A stretch of 35,607 nt of DNA from CAZHZT01 sp964537285 (lineage in GTDB: Bacteria; Bacteroidota; Bacteroidia; Chitinophagales; Saprospiraceae), in assembly GCA_964537285.1 (NCBI GenBank), contig CAZHZT010000054.1, positions 1 to 35,607 on the forward strand. Direction: 5' to 3'. Both the position numbers and the translations under genes were made by a program. Each line of letters begins with the position of its first letter. The stretch's first letter is position 1. Below the pieces are notes generated by a model. That model did not search any database. It saw only the letters and a program-made list of their open reading frames with translations, and was not told the origin of the DNA. Positions 16,155-23,626 of this stretch are shown here, piece by piece.

Positions 16155-17414
16155 TTAAGCAGTCGTTCTGATAATTTTTAGTAAAAGCACAAAGCTAATC
16201 ATATAGGAGATTACATAGGCACCAGCTAAAGCATAAATAACTATTATGGGTTCTTTATTTCCCAAATAGTAGCCTAAGAAAATGCTTGCCAGAACGAGAA
16301 TAATCTGTAAAAGGTAGCTCAGGGTATACAAATGAGTTTTTTCCAATAAATAAAAAGTAGATAATAATGGGGTCAGGATAAACTGTAAAAGTATGGGAAC
16401 AGCAAAGATTCTGGCATAAATTCCGGCTTCTTTCCAGGCCGTTCCCAAAGCCCATTCAAACAGGTATGGAGCAATAAAAGCAAAAAGGATTGCGGGACCT
16501 ATAGAGATAAAAAGTAACTGTTTGAATGTCCGGTAGAAAATAGGACCACAGGGCGTATTTTGATGTATCGCTTCACTGATACGTTGCTTAAAAACCTCTT
16601 CATAAGCTTTAGAAATGGTGTTTACAGGAATCAACGCAACTCGATTCATGATACCAAAATAACCGGCTATAGAAGATACAAAAAGAGAGTTAAGCAGGAT
16701 CGGCGGTAGTTGCAAGGAGCCCGAGTGGAAGAGCCCTCCGACAACCATATCGCGGGGGAATTTTTTGTATTTAATAGCTAAGGCTTTCAATCTGTTCATT
16801 TCTATCTTTTTAAACGATGAAAACCCTTGGTTAAAAAGAGCGAAAATGTACCATAATAAACCGGTAAACTGCGCGGCAATAGTGGCTAATACCAAACCAA
16901 AACTACCCCAACTCCACCATCCGGCACCTATTCTAAAAATTACATTGGAGATGGAAAGTAAAATTTGATTGCCTGTAAGTAATTTAAAGGCTTTATTTCG
17001 GTTAAACCAATAACGGAATATGTCATTCCCGCTTTTTATAAAAATTTGAAGAGGAATGAATAGCAATAATAATCCTAAGTCAGGCTCGTTAAATAAAGCA
17101 CCGATGTTATTTTTAAAAAGAATAATAATCAAGAAAATAAGCGCACTCCAGAATAAGCTTAAAAGACTAGCCAGATAGCCAACTTCAAGCGCTTCCTCTT
17201 TTTCTTTGGGTACCAAAATGGCCAATTCATATTTTCCCGTGGCCGCAATAAGCAGAATGGCAGAGATAGAGCTGAAGAGATAAAATAAACCAAAGTCATC
17301 CGGCGTGAATAGGCGGGTTAAAATGGGAAGAGTAGCAATAGGTATTAGCTGAGCAACTGTTGTGCCGGATAAAACGATCAGTACATTTCTGGAGAAATCA
17401 GATATTTTTCTCAT
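16155..17414 (-). CDS. Wzx-like polysaccharide flippase (MOP superfamily)
   Basis: Membrane protein of 419 residues from the ATG at 17414 (MRKISDFSRNVLIVLSGTTV). About 12 hydrophobic segments are evenly spread. PITTLF-type features of Wzx/RfbX proteins appear as PIATLPILTRLFTPDDFGLFYL, with the following SAILLIAATGKYELAILVPK and a central RDMVVGGLFHSGSLQLPPIL. It should flip undecaprenyl-linked repeat units across the inner membrane for O-antigen, capsule or exopolysaccharide assembly. A longer reading from 17459 runs through a palindrome and encodes an unlikely leader (TKIVTIIVTIF), so it was rejected. It is first in the operon with the GT4 and GT2 genes; no polymerase is in the window. Confidence 0.88.
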   Translation of the reverse strand: MRKISDFSRNVLIVLSGTTVAQLIPIATLPILTRLFTPDDFGLFYLFSSISAILLIAATGKYELAILVPKEKEEALEVGYLASLLSLFWSALIFLIIILFKNNIGALFNEPDLGLLLLFIPLQIFIKSGNDIFRYWFNRNKAFKLLTGNQILLSISNVIFRIGAGWWSWGSFGLVLATIAAQFTGLLWYIFALFNQGFSSFKKIEMNRLKALAIKYKKFPRDMVVGGLFHSGSLQLPPILLNSLFVSSIAGYFGIMNRVALIPVNTISKAYEEVFKQRISEAIHQNTPCGPIFYRTFKQLLFISIGPAILFAFIAPYLFEWALGTAWKEAGIYARIFAVPILLQFILTPLLSTFYLLEKTHLYTLSYLLQIILVLASIFLGYYLGNKEPIIVIYALAGAYVISYMISFVLLLKIIRTTA

Positions 17415-17419
17415 ACTCG

Positions 17420-17452
17420 CAAATATAGTTACAATGATTGTAACTATTTTTG
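17420..17452. promoter_or_regulatory. Palindromic divergent promoter/operator between wzx-like and apbE
   Basis: A 33-base near-perfect palindrome centred on a G at 17436. The inner arms ATAGTTACAAT / ATTGTAACTAT are exact, and the outer CAAAT / TTTTTG extend it with one mismatch. Each end carries a Bacteroidota -7 motif TAnnTTTG: TATTTTTG on the plus strand (17445-17452) and TATATTTG on the minus strand (17427-17420). A regulator bound to the dyad would cover both promoters. The minus-strand motif is only six bases from the flippase ATG, so that transcript may be nearly leaderless. No good -33 boxes were found. Confidence 0.45.
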
Positions 17453-17494
17453 TGCGCAAACCTCATTCGGATAAAAAACTTCAATTTTTTGATT

Positions 17495-18571
17495 ATGGTT
17501 CTTAGAAACCTGCTTTACCTTTCCATTGCTTTTTTCTTCTTCTCTTGTGGTGAACAAACCAAAGAAGCTCCGTACTTAAAAGTACAGGGAAAAACAATGG
17601 GTACTACCTACAATGTTACCTATCAGTATGCCAAAAGTAGAGACTTTAAACCCGCTTTAGATTCTTTGCTTAAAGATATCAATGCTGGCGTATCCACCTA
17701 TATTCCTTCTTCGGTGATTTCGCGATTCAACCAAAGTGAGGAAGGCTTTTTTGCTTTGCCCAAAGAACTAAGTTTGTTGAACCCGGAAGGCTACAGCCAA
17801 TTACCAGAAGGACATTTTCTTTCTAATCTCGTTAAATCAAGTGAGGTTTACCAGCTATCTAAAGGAGCTTTTGATCCTACAGTCATGCCACTGGTTAATT
17901 ACTGGGGCTTTGGGTATACGCCTAAGCGTAAAGTTACGGATGTAGATAGTGTTGTAATCGATTCTCTGGTGGCTTTTGTCGGGCTTGAAAAATTAAGGTG
18001 GAACACTGAAAAGAAGCTGGGTGTGTTAAAGACCGCTAAGGGGATTCAACTCGATTTCAGCGCCATCGCCAAAGGCTATGCGGTTGATGGCCTGGGCATC
18101 TTCCTGGAATCAAAAGGCATTAATAATTACTTAGCAGAAATCGGGGGAGAGGTCGTTGCAAAAGGACTGAATTCCAGAGGGGAGGCCTGGCGTCTGGGAA
18201 TTAGTACACCTAGAGAGGGAGCTGCTGTAGAAGATTTTCAGGCTATCGTTCAGCTAAAAAACCAAGGTATGGCCACTTCCGGTAACTATCGGAATTATTA
18301 TGAGGTAGATGGTCAAAAATACAGTCATTCAATCAATCCTTCAACAGGTTATCCTGAGCGTTCCAATTTGTTGAGTGCGACGGTTATAGCTCCTGATTGT
18401 ATGACGGCCGATGCCTGGGCCACTGCTTTTATGGTCATGGGTTTTGAAAAGGCTTCTAAATTGGTTAACCAGTTAAGTAATATTGAGGCTTATTTTATCA
18501 TAAGTGATGAAGAAGGCAGTTTAATTGCTAAGCCAACCGAAGGAATTAAGAGTTTTATCACAGAAAATTAA
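17495..18571 (+). CDS. apbE: FAD:protein FMN transferase, lipoprotein
   Basis: Protein of 358 residues from the ATG at 17495, which gives a clean lipoprotein signal (MVLRNLLYLSIAFFFFSCGE, Cys18); the in-frame start at 17450 lies within the palindromic promoter. ApbE landmarks are GKTMGTTYNV at about 32-41, the FAD-binding QLDFSAIAKGYAVDGLG, AEIGGEVVAKG, KYSHSINPSTGYPE, and the magnesium-binding DCMTADAWATAFMVMG. It attaches FMN to threonine in periplasmic proteins, classically NqrB/NqrC and RnfG; no target gene lies in this window. The stop codon is inside the left arm of a 39 bp perfect hairpin. Confidence 0.95.
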   Translation: MVLRNLLYLSIAFFFFSCGEQTKEAPYLKVQGKTMGTTYNVTYQYAKSRDFKPALDSLLKDINAGVSTYIPSSVISRFNQSEEGFFALPKELSLLNPEGYSQLPEGHFLSNLVKSSEVYQLSKGAFDPTVMPLVNYWGFGYTPKRKVTDVDSVVIDSLVAFVGLEKLRWNTEKKLGVLKTAKGIQLDFSAIAKGYAVDGLGIFLESKGINNYLAEIGGEVVAKGLNSRGEAWRLGISTPREGAAVEDFQAIVQLKNQGMATSGNYRNYYEVDGQKYSHSINPSTGYPERSNLLSATVIAPDCMTADAWATAFMVMGFEKASKLVNQLSNIEAYFIISDEEGSLIAKPTEGIKSFITEN

Positions 18572-18648
18572 CCCTTGAAGAAAAGGAGGCGATGTAACGG
18601 GGAGGCTCTGCCTCCCCGTTACATCGCCTCCTTTTCTTCAAGGGTTAA
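18568..18648 (+). terminator. Perfect 39 bp hairpin at the apbE stop
   Basis: Left arm 18568-18606, loop TCT, right arm 18610-18648, with no mismatch. The arm starts TTAACCCTTGAAGAAAAGG and includes the apbE stop codon. The right side is followed by AAAATATTTTTTTAG. It fits a terminator or mRNA 3' end. The stem is far longer than an ordinary intrinsic terminator. Confidence 0.65.
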
Positions 18649-18679
18649 AAATATTTTTTTAGTAATTAAAAAATCTTTC

Positions 18680-19501
18680 ATGGAGTTTAATCTGGATCGC
18701 AATCTTTGCTTTTTTGACATTGAAGCCACTGGTTTGAATGTTATCCGGGACAGAATTATTCAAATTGCAATTATCAAGTATTTTAAAAAGCCAGGTAAAG
18801 AGCCAGAGGAACTGAATATGCTTATCAATCCGGGCATTCCCATATCTGAAGAAGCTATGGCTGTACATGGGATTCGCCCCAAGGATTTAGCGAATAAGCC
18901 TACTTTTCAACAAGCAGCACAGCAAATCTTTGATTTTATAGGGAATGCAGATCTTGCAGGTTACAATTCCAATCGATTTGATATTCCCATTCTGATGGAG
19001 GAGTTCGCCAGAGTTGGAATGGATTTCGATATTTCCCGAAGACGTACCATCGATGTGCAGCGCATTTTTTATAAAATGGAACCTCGAAATCTTAAAGCGG
19101 CCTTAAAATTTTATTGTAATAAAGAATTAATTGATGCTCATGATGCCCTCAGCGACGTTCGTGCAACCGTCGATATTTTGAAGGGGCAGCTAAAAGCTTA
19201 CGAAAACGTTGATCTAAAGACAGATGACGGCGAGGTAGTAGAGCAACCGGTACGCAACGATATGAAAAAGTTGCACGATTTTACCAATGATCTGAATACC
19301 GTAGATGCTACCCAAAGGCTGAAACGCAGCACCAACGGGGAAATAGTGTTCAATTTTGGTAAATATCAGGGCAAACCTGTAGGAGAGACTTTGTTTAACG
19401 ACAAGCAGTACTACAATTGGATGCTCAATAAGGAGTTTTCGGCTCAGGTGAAGCAAATCATTAAAGAATTGGTCAAAGAGTACGAAAGAAGCCAGTCATA
19501 G
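18680..19501 (+). CDS. ExoX-like 3'-5' exonuclease (DEDDh) with C-terminal DUF3820-like domain
   Basis: Protein of 273 residues from the ATG at 18680. A longer frame from 18575 begins inside the apbE hairpin and was rejected. The exonuclease domain has the DEDDh residues: Asp13 and Glu15 in FFDIEATGLN, Asp101 in GYNSNRFDIPIL, and His154 and Asp159 in DAHDALSDVRAT. A linker of about 45 residues leads to a C-terminal module FNFGKYQGKPVGETLFNDKQ followed by YYNWML, as in exodeoxyribonuclease X and DUF3820 proteins. It should degrade DNA 3' ends in repair or proofreading; an RNA substrate cannot be excluded. It is cytoplasmic and appears monocistronic between two long hairpins. Confidence 0.9.
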   Translation: MEFNLDRNLCFFDIEATGLNVIRDRIIQIAIIKYFKKPGKEPEELNMLINPGIPISEEAMAVHGIRPKDLANKPTFQQAAQQIFDFIGNADLAGYNSNRFDIPILMEEFARVGMDFDISRRRTIDVQRIFYKMEPRNLKAALKFYCNKELIDAHDALSDVRATVDILKGQLKAYENVDLKTDDGEVVEQPVRNDMKKLHDFTNDLNTVDATQRLKRSTNGEIVFNFGKYQGKPVGETLFNDKQYYNWMLNKEFSAQVKQIIKELVKEYERSQS

Positions 19502-19547
19502 AAATCAGCGATTCTCGCTTTGGAAAATAAACGCTCCTAAGGGTAAA

Positions 19548-19618
19548 TTTTCTTTTTGAGGGGGCGCAAGGGCCATTTTGCGCAGCAAAATGGCCCTTGC
19601 GCCCCCTCAAAAAGAAAA
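19548..19618 (+). terminator. Perfect 34 bp hairpin after the exonuclease gene
   Basis: Left arm 19548-19581 (TTTTCTTTTTGAGGGGGCGC onwards), loop GCA, right arm 19585-19618, all paired. It starts 46 bases after the exonuclease stop. Weaker pairing of the flanks (AGCGATT near 19506 with AATCGCT near 19630) may extend it. Confidence 0.65.
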
Positions 19619-19666
19619 GATCGCCGCGAAATCGCTTCTGGTTCTTAACTTTATTTTAACTATGTT

Positions 19667-20464
19667 ATGAAAGCACGCTTCTTAGTTTATTTAAGTTTTA
19701 TTTGTCTTTTTTCTGCTTGCTACGAACCTCAGGAGGGTTGTCTGGATCCCGAGGCAACTAATTTAGATTTGATGGCTGATAATGCCTGCTGCTGTTGTTG
19801 TACGTACCCAAATTTATTATTAAGTATGCAACATACTTTTCAAGATACTTTTATCTTCAGATACAATGATACCTTTAATGTTAATGGCACAGAAGTGATT
19901 TTTTATCAGATGCAATTCTATGTTTCTGAGATTAAGCTAATCAGCGGTAGTGCTGAGTTTCAGGTTCGGAACGATATTGAGGTTTATACCAGCTCTGGAA
20001 GTACTTTTTCGGTAACTGATGACTTTCTTCTTGCTTCAAGAAATACCAATACCTATGCTGTAGGTGGCTTTCGGGAACCAGGGAGTTACGAGGGCCTGGC
20101 TTTTTTAGTTGGAGTGAATGATGTACTGGATGATATAATCCTGGATTCGCTTCCCTCGGATCATCCATTGGGAGTACAGGATGACAGTATGTATGTAAAT
20201 GATAATTACCTGAGTATTCGAATGGCCTATAAACCATTGAATGTAGGACTGGATTCTACCGTTTTGGAGATTTTTGAAACAGCAGCTATCAATCTAAGCA
20301 CCTCCACCCCTTTAACGGTTACCTCCGGATTTGATAAAACGATTAACTTACAAATTGCTTATGATAAGTGGTTTGATGGAGTAGATTTTTCATCAGGTGA
20401 TTTGGATGCCATCAAACAAAATATTGTAAACAATACGTCAAAAGCCTTTTCTTTTTCGGAATAA
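19667..20464 (+). CDS. MbnP-like copper-binding lipoprotein
   Basis: Protein of 265 residues with a lipoprotein signal (LSFICLFSACYE, Cys18). A short Cys-rich linker follows, GCLDPEATNLDLMADNAC then a run giving five cysteines in a row (41-45), then TYP. The MbnP domain runs from about 50 to the end: LLSMQHTFQDTFIFRYNDTF, VIFYQMQFYVSEIKLI, FREPGSYEGLAFLVGVND, and the terminal INLQIAYDKWFDGVDF and NIVNNTSKAFSF. MbnP proteins are periplasmic copper-binding proteins; the partner MbnH oxidises a tryptophan to kynurenine in the characterised case. Trp235 is the only tryptophan here. The MbnH-like gene lies 162 bases downstream, which strongly supports the call. Outer-membrane or periplasmic anchoring through the lipid is expected. 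Confidence 0.88.
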   Translation: MKARFLVYLSFICLFSACYEPQEGCLDPEATNLDLMADNACCCCCTYPNLLLSMQHTFQDTFIFRYNDTFNVNGTEVIFYQMQFYVSEIKLISGSAEFQVRNDIEVYTSSGSTFSVTDDFLLASRNTNTYAVGGFREPGSYEGLAFLVGVNDVLDDIILDSLPSDHPLGVQDDSMYVNDNYLSIRMAYKPLNVGLDSTVLEIFETAAINLSTSTPLTVTSGFDKTINLQIAYDKWFDGVDFSSGDLDAIKQNIVNNTSKAFSFSE

Positions 20465-20482
20465 TTAAATGTCCGCAAAACG

Positions 20483-20490
20483 TACTTTTG
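20483..20490 (+). promoter_or_regulatory. Candidate -7 motif upstream of the MbnH-like gene
   Basis: TACTTTTG matches TAnnTTTG and lies in the 162 bp gap between the MbnP-like and MbnH-like genes, about 137 bases before the ATG. It could give the haem protein its own transcript. No -33 motif is clear, and a chance match is possible in AT-rich DNA. Confidence 0.25.
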
Positions 20491-20626
20491 TAAAATGTTG
20501 TTATAAATAGCGTTAATTATCTGCTTAGTGATAAATGTCCTTGAAATTTAATGTTCAAAACTATTTATTTGTCAGGATTAGCCTTTTACTGATTATATTC
20601 TCCATCGTACAATACAAAAAGATATC

Positions 20627-21763
20627 ATGGGCAATCGTATTTTTTATCTCTTTTTCATCATAGCTACTACCAGCCTTGTAATTAGTGCATGTAACAGTGA
20701 TGATGAGGTTACTCCCTCAACAACAGGTATTGATTTAACAGGTATTCCCTATGACCCTCAACCTTATGAAATTTTAAAACCTGATACGTACCCGGAAGTA
20801 CCAATTCCTGCCAATAATCCTCAAACAGCAGATGGCGTTCAGCTTGGGAGAATGTTGTTTTATGACCCAATCCTGTCGGGCGATGGAACTCTTTCCTGTG
20901 CTGGTTGCCATTTTCCTGAAGCAAGCTTTACCGATAATTTGCCGGTGAGTACCGGAATTGACGGGATTGCCGGCATGCGCAGTGCAATGATGCTTTTGGA
21001 TGTAGCCTACCACACCAATGGATTATTTTGGGATGGTCGCTCAATGACTTTGGAAGAACAAGCATTAATTCCCATAGAAGACCCTATTGAAATGCACAAC
21101 ACTTGGGCAAATGCTATTGAGGATTTGAAAAAGGAGGAAGATTATCGCAGAATGTTCCGTAAAGCATTTGGTATTTCTAACTCCAGTGAGATAACCAAAG
21201 AACTGGCCGCAATGGCTATTGCTCAATTTGAACGAATTCTTATCAGTAGCGGTACTTCCAAGTACGACTTATTTATTGATGATTTACAATATATACCCAC
21301 TGATTCTGAATTACGAGGAAGAGATATGTTTTTTGATGAAGGCTTTCCTGATGGTTTTCCGGATGCAGAATGCAGCCACTGCCATAATGCCCCATTGTTC
21401 ACTACTAATGAATATATGAATAATGGATTGGATTCTGTAGGACCAAGCCTGGAAGATTTGAATAACTTTATCGATATTGGTTTAGGAGGGGTCACCGGGA
21501 AGTTGACGGATTATGGAAAGTTCAGAGTTCCTAGCTTAAGAAATATTACATTGACAGCGCCCTTTATGCATGATGGCCGTTTCAACACTTTAGAAGAAGT
21601 GATTGATCACTACGACTCTGGCGGGAAAACGGCTATTAATAAAGATCCGCTTATTCGTCCGTTAGGGCTTACGGAAAGTCAAAAGGAGGATATAATTAAC
21701 TTTTTAAAATTATTGGAAGATCAGGAGTTTGTTAACAACCCGGATATTGCTTCCCCATTTTAA
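20627..21763 (+). CDS. MbnH/MauG-like di-haem cytochrome c peroxidase-family lipoprotein
   Basis: Protein of 378 residues. The lipoprotein signal ends VISAC (Cys22). Two c-type haem sites are present: CAGCH at 91-95 and CSHCH at 249-253. Other family marks are GVQLGRMLFYDPILSGDGTL, FWDGRSMTLEEQALIPIEDP, RVPSLRNITLTAPFMHDGRF (with His315) and LEEVIDHYDSGG. Members either reduce hydrogen peroxide or, in the MauG/MbnH branch, use high-valent haem to oxidise tryptophans in a partner protein. Placement right after an MbnP-like gene favours the MbnH branch; the sequence alone would also fit a plain cytochrome c peroxidase. Export and haem attachment take place in the periplasm. Confidence 0.9.
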   Translation: MGNRIFYLFFIIATTSLVISACNSDDEVTPSTTGIDLTGIPYDPQPYEILKPDTYPEVPIPANNPQTADGVQLGRMLFYDPILSGDGTLSCAGCHFPEASFTDNLPVSTGIDGIAGMRSAMMLLDVAYHTNGLFWDGRSMTLEEQALIPIEDPIEMHNTWANAIEDLKKEEDYRRMFRKAFGISNSSEITKELAAMAIAQFERILISSGTSKYDLFIDDLQYIPTDSELRGRDMFFDEGFPDGFPDAECSHCHNAPLFTTNEYMNNGLDSVGPSLEDLNNFIDIGLGGVTGKLTDYGKFRVPSLRNITLTAPFMHDGRFNTLEEVIDHYDSGGKTAINKDPLIRPLGLTESQKEDIINFLKLLEDQEFVNNPDIASPF

Positions 21764-21771
21764 GAATTACA

Positions 21772-21827
21772 AATAATTGCATAAAAAAAGGGGCTGCGCA
21801 AGCAGCCCCTTTTTTTATGCAATTATT
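21772..21827. terminator. Bidirectional intrinsic terminator
   Basis: Perfect 26 bp stem with loop GCAA. The GC core GGGGCTGC/GCAGCCCC is flanked by A7 on the left and T7 on the right, so it has a U-tract in both directions. It sits between the convergent MbnH-like gene (stop 21763) and the AAA+ gene, whose stop codon lies in the right arm. Confidence 0.85.
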
Positions 21828-23292
21828 CATCATCTTCAAGATCATCCCACATATTGGCTAAGAGATCTCTGAAAGACAATTTCGATTCAAGCACATCTTT
21901 ATTGAGAATGTCAAATTCAGATAAACCATGTAACACCAGCTCCATGTAAGCATAAAGCTCATCAGAATCTAAGTCTTTAACATGTTTTTCAACGAATTTT
22001 CTTAATCCGGCTACTTCTTCCAAAGCTTTTTTGTAAGCCTTATTGCTACCATCATTCAAGAGATCCACGGTTTTTCCGCCTGCAAAGAATGCCCGAATCG
22101 TGCCGTAAGGATCGGATTCCCGGCCTTTCTTGAGCTTGTCAGGGTTAGGGAAATACTGAAGAAACTCTTCTTTAATTGCACTTCCTAGTAGTTTAATAGC
22201 TACAACGTATGGCCCTTCCTGTTCTCCTTCGTAGACAAGTTCCACTTTACCCGTAATTGCGGGGATAACCCCCCAGAAATCGGTAATCCGGGTCACTGTA
22301 GTGGTATCGTTGTTGATGATCATTCTTCTTTCAGCAGTACTAACCAGATTTTCATAACCGGCAATGGTCAAACGCGCAGATACTCCGCTTTTTTCATCAA
22401 TATACTCACTGTCACGAGCTTCGAAGGCGATTTGCTCCAATATCGTTCTTACTATATTAGGTACTTTGATGTTTTGTGTTTGTTCATCCGTAAGTTTAGC
22501 TTCCTGATTGGTAATTTCCTTGGAAATCTCAATTGTCTTCGGATAGTGTGTTAAAATCTGGCTTTCAATCCGGTCCTTCAAAGGAGTGATGATACTGCCA
22601 CGATTGGTGTAATCCTCTGGATTGGCAGTGAAAACAAACTGAATATCCAGGGGTAAGCGTAACTTAAAACCTCGGATTTGAATATCTCCTTCCTGAAGGA
22701 TATTGAAAAGCGAAACCTGAATACGCGCTTGTAAGTCAGGAAGTTCATTGATTACAAAAATACTGCGGTGAGCTCTCGGCACTAATCCAAAGTGAATAAC
22801 CCTTTGATCAGAATAAGGAAGTTTTAGGGTAGCTGCTTTAATGGGGTCCACATCACCGATAAGGTCAGCAACACTAACATCAGGAGTCGCCAGTTTTTCG
22901 ACGTAGCGATCTGCGCGATGTATCCATTCGATTGGGGTATCATCGCCATGTTTTTCAATAAGGTCTATTCCCGCCTTTGTGATTGGGTTTAAAGGATCAT
23001 CGTTGAGTTCATTTCCTGCAATGATGGGTATATATTCATCCAGCAGGTTGGTCATCAAGCGGGCAATACGGGTTTTGGCCTGCCCTCTTAACCCTAATAA
23101 AAGGATATTGTGTTGAGAAAGTATGGCGCGCTCCATATCGGGAAGAACCGTATCGTCAAAACCTAAAACTCCGGTGAAGACCGGATCTTTGTCTTTAAGT
23201 TTCTGAATCAAATTTGTTCTAAGTTCCTCTTTTATGGTTTTCGGCTTATAACCGGATGCTTTCAATTCTCCGAGCGTAGCGGGTTTATTCAT
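21823..23292 (-). CDS. Magnesium-chelatase/MoxR-like AAA+ ATPase
   Basis: Protein of 489 residues. The Walker A-like loop GLRGQAKT is at 67-74. The Walker B position reads RSIFVINELPDLQARIQ, with Asn where Asp is normal before the catalytic Glu. Sensor 1 is FVFTANPEDYTNRG, then TPLKDRIESQILTHYP. The C-terminal half is helical with an acidic end (WDDLEDDE). It resembles ChlI/MoxR AAA+ proteins, which form hexamers and usually work with a VWA-domain partner to remodel or insert metals into targets; no VWA gene is adjacent here. My recollection is that the INELPDL form recurs in Bacteroidota homologues, so it may be a family trait and not a defect. Function unknown; monocistronic. Confidence 0.8.
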   Translation of the reverse strand: MNKPATLGELKASGYKPKTIKEELRTNLIQKLKDKDPVFTGVLGFDDTVLPDMERAILSQHNILLLGLRGQAKTRIARLMTNLLDEYIPIIAGNELNDDPLNPITKAGIDLIEKHGDDTPIEWIHRADRYVEKLATPDVSVADLIGDVDPIKAATLKLPYSDQRVIHFGLVPRAHRSIFVINELPDLQARIQVSLFNILQEGDIQIRGFKLRLPLDIQFVFTANPEDYTNRGSIITPLKDRIESQILTHYPKTIEISKEITNQEAKLTDEQTQNIKVPNIVRTILEQIAFEARDSEYIDEKSGVSARLTIAGYENLVSTAERRMIINNDTTTVTRITDFWGVIPAITGKVELVYEGEQEGPYVVAIKLLGSAIKEEFLQYFPNPDKLKKGRESDPYGTIRAFFAGGKTVDLLNDGSNKAYKKALEEVAGLRKFVEKHVKDLDSDELYAYMELVLHGLSEFDILNKDVLESKLSFRDLLANMWDDLEDDE

Positions 23293-23412
23293 TGTAATTG
23301 AACTGTTTTATTCTAAAAAAATCAGTTTTGATAAACAGCATGTGTAACGTCAAGGTCTGGCATATTGTTTGACAAGAGGTGTGATTAATTTATTACATAC
23401 TAAGCAACTTTA

Positions 23413-23595
23413 GGGATTAGGAAATTAATAAGCTACCCAAATTTTGCGAAGTAATTTTTTTCTAAGGCTAGGCGGAAAACGTAGGCATAACTTGTCCCGA
23501 ATGCCTTCGGGACCCAAAGGTACGGCGAGGCTTTCCAACAAAGCCTGAGAAAAAAAGGACAAGTAAAATGGGTAGGGTATTATTTTCCTGATCCC
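23413..23595. repeat. 183 bp imperfect inverted-repeat element
   Basis: The ends pair: GGGATTAGGAAATTAATAAG with the complement of CTGATCCC-ended sequence at 23570-23595, about 27 bases with some mismatches. Further in, TTTTTTTCTAAGGCT pairs with AGCCTGAGAAAAAAA. The middle holds a hairpin TCCCGAATGCCTTCGGGA. It fills the gap between the AAA+ gene start and the downstream PorV2-like stop. No coding potential was seen; a MITE-like or structured repeat. Confidence 0.55.
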
Positions 23596-23626
23596 TTAAT
23601 AAATCCATCTGGCATCAATTTCCAGA

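Noticed and set aside
17415..17494. Longer starts of the flippase (17459) and of ApbE (17450)
   Set aside because: Both would overlap each other and the palindromic promoter, and both spoil the membrane or lipoprotein N-terminus.
18575..18679. N-terminal extension of the exonuclease gene starting inside the apbE hairpin
   Set aside because: The extra 35 residues would be encoded by the right arm of a perfect palindrome and do not fit the family; the ATG at 18680 begins the conserved domain.
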